A program made the position numbers and the translations under genes. Shown here one piece after another: positions 6,532-7,430 of a stretch of DNA of 7,430 nt; the first letter of the stretch is position 1, and each line of letters begins with the position of its first letter. Below the pieces are notes generated by a model that saw nothing but the letters and a program-made list of their open reading frames with translations, had not been told where the DNA came from and made no database searches. Origin of the DNA: Flavobacteriaceae bacterium (GTDB lineage: Bacteria; Bacteroidota; Bacteroidia; Flavobacteriales; Flavobacteriaceae); assembly GCA_008081325.1 (NCBI GenBank), contig VMCO01000125.1, forward strand, positions 1-7,430, given 5' to 3'.

Positions 6532-6963
6532 CCACTCTGAATATGAAGTTTCTGTTTCCTCCAGCTTTAGTGAGTGAAGTTTAATTTCAGCAGGTAGCTT
6601 TGAAGATATTCGCTCTGCAAAATCAATAATCATTTCCTCAATTGTAGGTTGATAATTAGCTAAAATTACTTTATGACCGTTCTTTATTAACTCATCAGCC
6701 AATTCTTTATGTGGTGAGTTTTTATTAAATATTACAGAATGATCAAATTCATTTATAATTTCAGATTTTACAATTTTTTTAAGATCATCAAAGTCCATTA
6801 CCATTCCAAACTTAACATCAGATTGGTTACTTATTGGCTCTCCTATAATACTTACAAATAACTTATAATTATGGCCATGAATATTTTTACATTTTCCGTC
6901 ATAGCCATACAAAGCATGAGCAGCTTCAAACCTAAATTTTTTTGTAATTCTAATTTTTGACAT
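6514..6963 (-). CDS. queD: 6-carboxytetrahydropterin synthase (QueD/PTPS family)
   Basis: Converts 7,8-dihydroneopterin triphosphate to 6-carboxy-5,6,7,8-tetrahydropterin in the queuosine (7-deazaguanine) pathway; cytoplasmic. The 149-aa protein has the complete family signature: FEAAH (12-16; zinc ligand H16), the C-x3-H-G-H motif CKNIHGH (25-31; catalytic C25, zinc ligands H29 and H31), VMDFDDLK (55-62), FDHSVIF (73-79; catalytic D74/H75), PTIEEM (106-111) and the pterin-anchoring acidic residue in LEETETSYSEW (134-144; E136). It is longer than E. coli QueD (about 120 aa), with the extra length in the 78-105 region. C25 and the C-x3-HGH form favour QueD, but 6-pyruvoyl-tetrahydropterin synthase activity cannot be ruled out, and no queC, queE or queF is in view. 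The ATG at 6963 sits 13-15 nt downstream of a probable transcription start; lpxH follows after 29 nt. Confidence 0.92.
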   Translation of the reverse strand: MSKIRITKKFRFEAAHALYGYDGKCKNIHGHNYKLFVSIIGEPISNQSDVKFGMVMDFDDLKKIVKSEIINEFDHSVIFNKNSPHKELADELIKNGHKVILANYQPTIEEMIIDFAERISSKLPAEIKLHSLKLEETETSYSEWFAADN

Positions 6964-6982
6964 TTAGCTATTTATTGAGCCC

Positions 6983-6990
6983 CAAATGTA
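6983..6990 (-). promoter_or_regulatory. Candidate -7 element for queD
   Basis: In the 42-bp gap between the MATE gene and queD, the minus strand carries TACATTTG (6990-6983), an exact TAnnTTTG match, 19 nt before the queD ATG. The -33 region has only TTTT about 21 nt upstream rather than TTTG, so the promoter is incomplete but well placed for a short leader. Confidence 0.45.
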
Positions 6991-7005
6991 CATTTTTTAT
7001 GAAAG

Positions 7006-7430
7006 CTAATTAAAAGTTTTTTTGAATTTAATGATCAGTGGAATTGACCTTGCTAAAATCCACAATGTGAATGCATAAAATATTCCGTGTAGACCTAAAT
7101 CATAGTTGTCAAATAAAATAACAAAAGGAACAAAAACGATAAACGTTGAAAACAGTAAAACATTTCGAAGATCTTTCATCCAACCCAACCCCTTATATAT
7201 ACCATCAAAAATAAATGCAATTGAGCACAAAGGAAGCATTGCTAGTACGATCCAAAAAATGTTATAAAACTCTTGTAAAACAACAGGGTCATTGTTAAAT
7301 ATTCTTCCGAGAGGATAATAAAAAATAAACCCAACAATACACATAACAACACCTATTTTAAATCCTATTTTAGTTAGATCACTTCCAAACTTTTTAAGCA
7401 CATCGTATGACTTTTCCCCAAATAATTTTC
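7006..7430 (-). CDS. MATE-family (DinF-like) transporter, C-terminal part
   Basis: The C-terminal 140 codons of a polytopic inner-membrane transporter; the frame stays open to the right window edge, so the start and about two thirds of the protein lie outside. A GTG at 7401 in frame is internal, not a start. Visible: the cytoplasmic loop KLFGEKSYDVLKK, then hydrophobic segments GVVMCIVGFIFYYPLG, FWIVLAMLPLCSIAFIFDGI, VLLFSTFIVFVPFVILF and GIFYAFTLWILARSIPLIIKF, ending in a basic tail. The loop and the 'IFDGIYKGLGWMKDLRN' segment resemble the DinF-like branch of Na+- or H+-coupled multidrug/toxin exporters of the MATE family. Substrate is unknown. It precedes queD by 42 nt in the same direction, but queD seems to have its own promoter. 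Confidence 0.8.
   Translation of the reverse strand, partial: KLFGEKSYDVLKKFGSDLTKIGFKIGVVMCIVGFIFYYPLGRIFNNDPVVLQEFYNIFWIVLAMLPLCSIAFIFDGIYKGLGWMKDLRNVLLFSTFIVFVPFVILFDNYDLGLHGIFYAFTLWILARSIPLIIKFKKTFN

Noticed and set aside
7399..7401. GTG as the start of a small membrane protein at the right edge
   Set aside because: The frame continues upstream to the window edge with conserved MATE loop residues, so this is an internal codon of a longer gene.

Overview
The window looks like chromosomal core DNA from a member of the Bacteroidota, most likely a marine-type flavobacterium. The DNA is AT-rich. Start codons lack Shine-Dalgarno sequences and have A/T-rich upstream stretches. Three start regions carry exact or near matches to the Bacteroidota -7 element TAnnTTTG. 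The short RsmI (222 aa, no C-terminal extension) and the thymidine kinase with the 'ICPETGGLAQYSYRK' lasso also fit this phylum. The lineage is an inference from these features; no rRNA is present.

Layout: at the left edge, thymidine kinase (tdk, minus strand) runs off the window. A 113-bp divergent intergenic region follows. On the plus strand comes a tightly packed five-gene cluster: rsmI, an OsmC/YhfA-like redox protein, a compact RecB/MGME1-type PD-(D/E)XK nuclease, an MFS_3/DHA3-type transporter, and a TonB-dependent outer-membrane receptor. Spacings are 4, 2 and 1 nt, then a 14-nt overlap, so this is very probably one transcript. The nuclease and the MFS transporter both appear to start with TTG, directly after the preceding stop codon. 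The receptor ends tail-to-tail against a minus-strand group, sharing the palindromic TTAA of both stop codons. That group reads from the right edge leftward: a partial MATE/DinF-like transporter (cut by the window), queD (6-carboxytetrahydropterin synthase) and lpxH (UDP-2,3-diacylglucosamine diphosphatase).

Function: the left and right flanks are housekeeping (nucleotide salvage, 16S rRNA methylation, lipid A synthesis, queuosine/pterin chemistry). The accessory-looking part is the middle: a stand-alone nuclease followed by an inner-membrane MFS carrier translationally coupled to an outer-membrane TonB receptor. The last two could form a two-membrane transport route for one small molecule. 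The receptor's plug resembles, from memory, the PqqU/YncD type of TonB receptor. There is no CRISPR array, mobile element, tRNA or rRNA, and no gene-free stretch longer than 300 bases. I see no clearly new multi-gene defence or biosynthetic system; the most notable items are the MGME1-like nuclease and the receptor-MFS pair.
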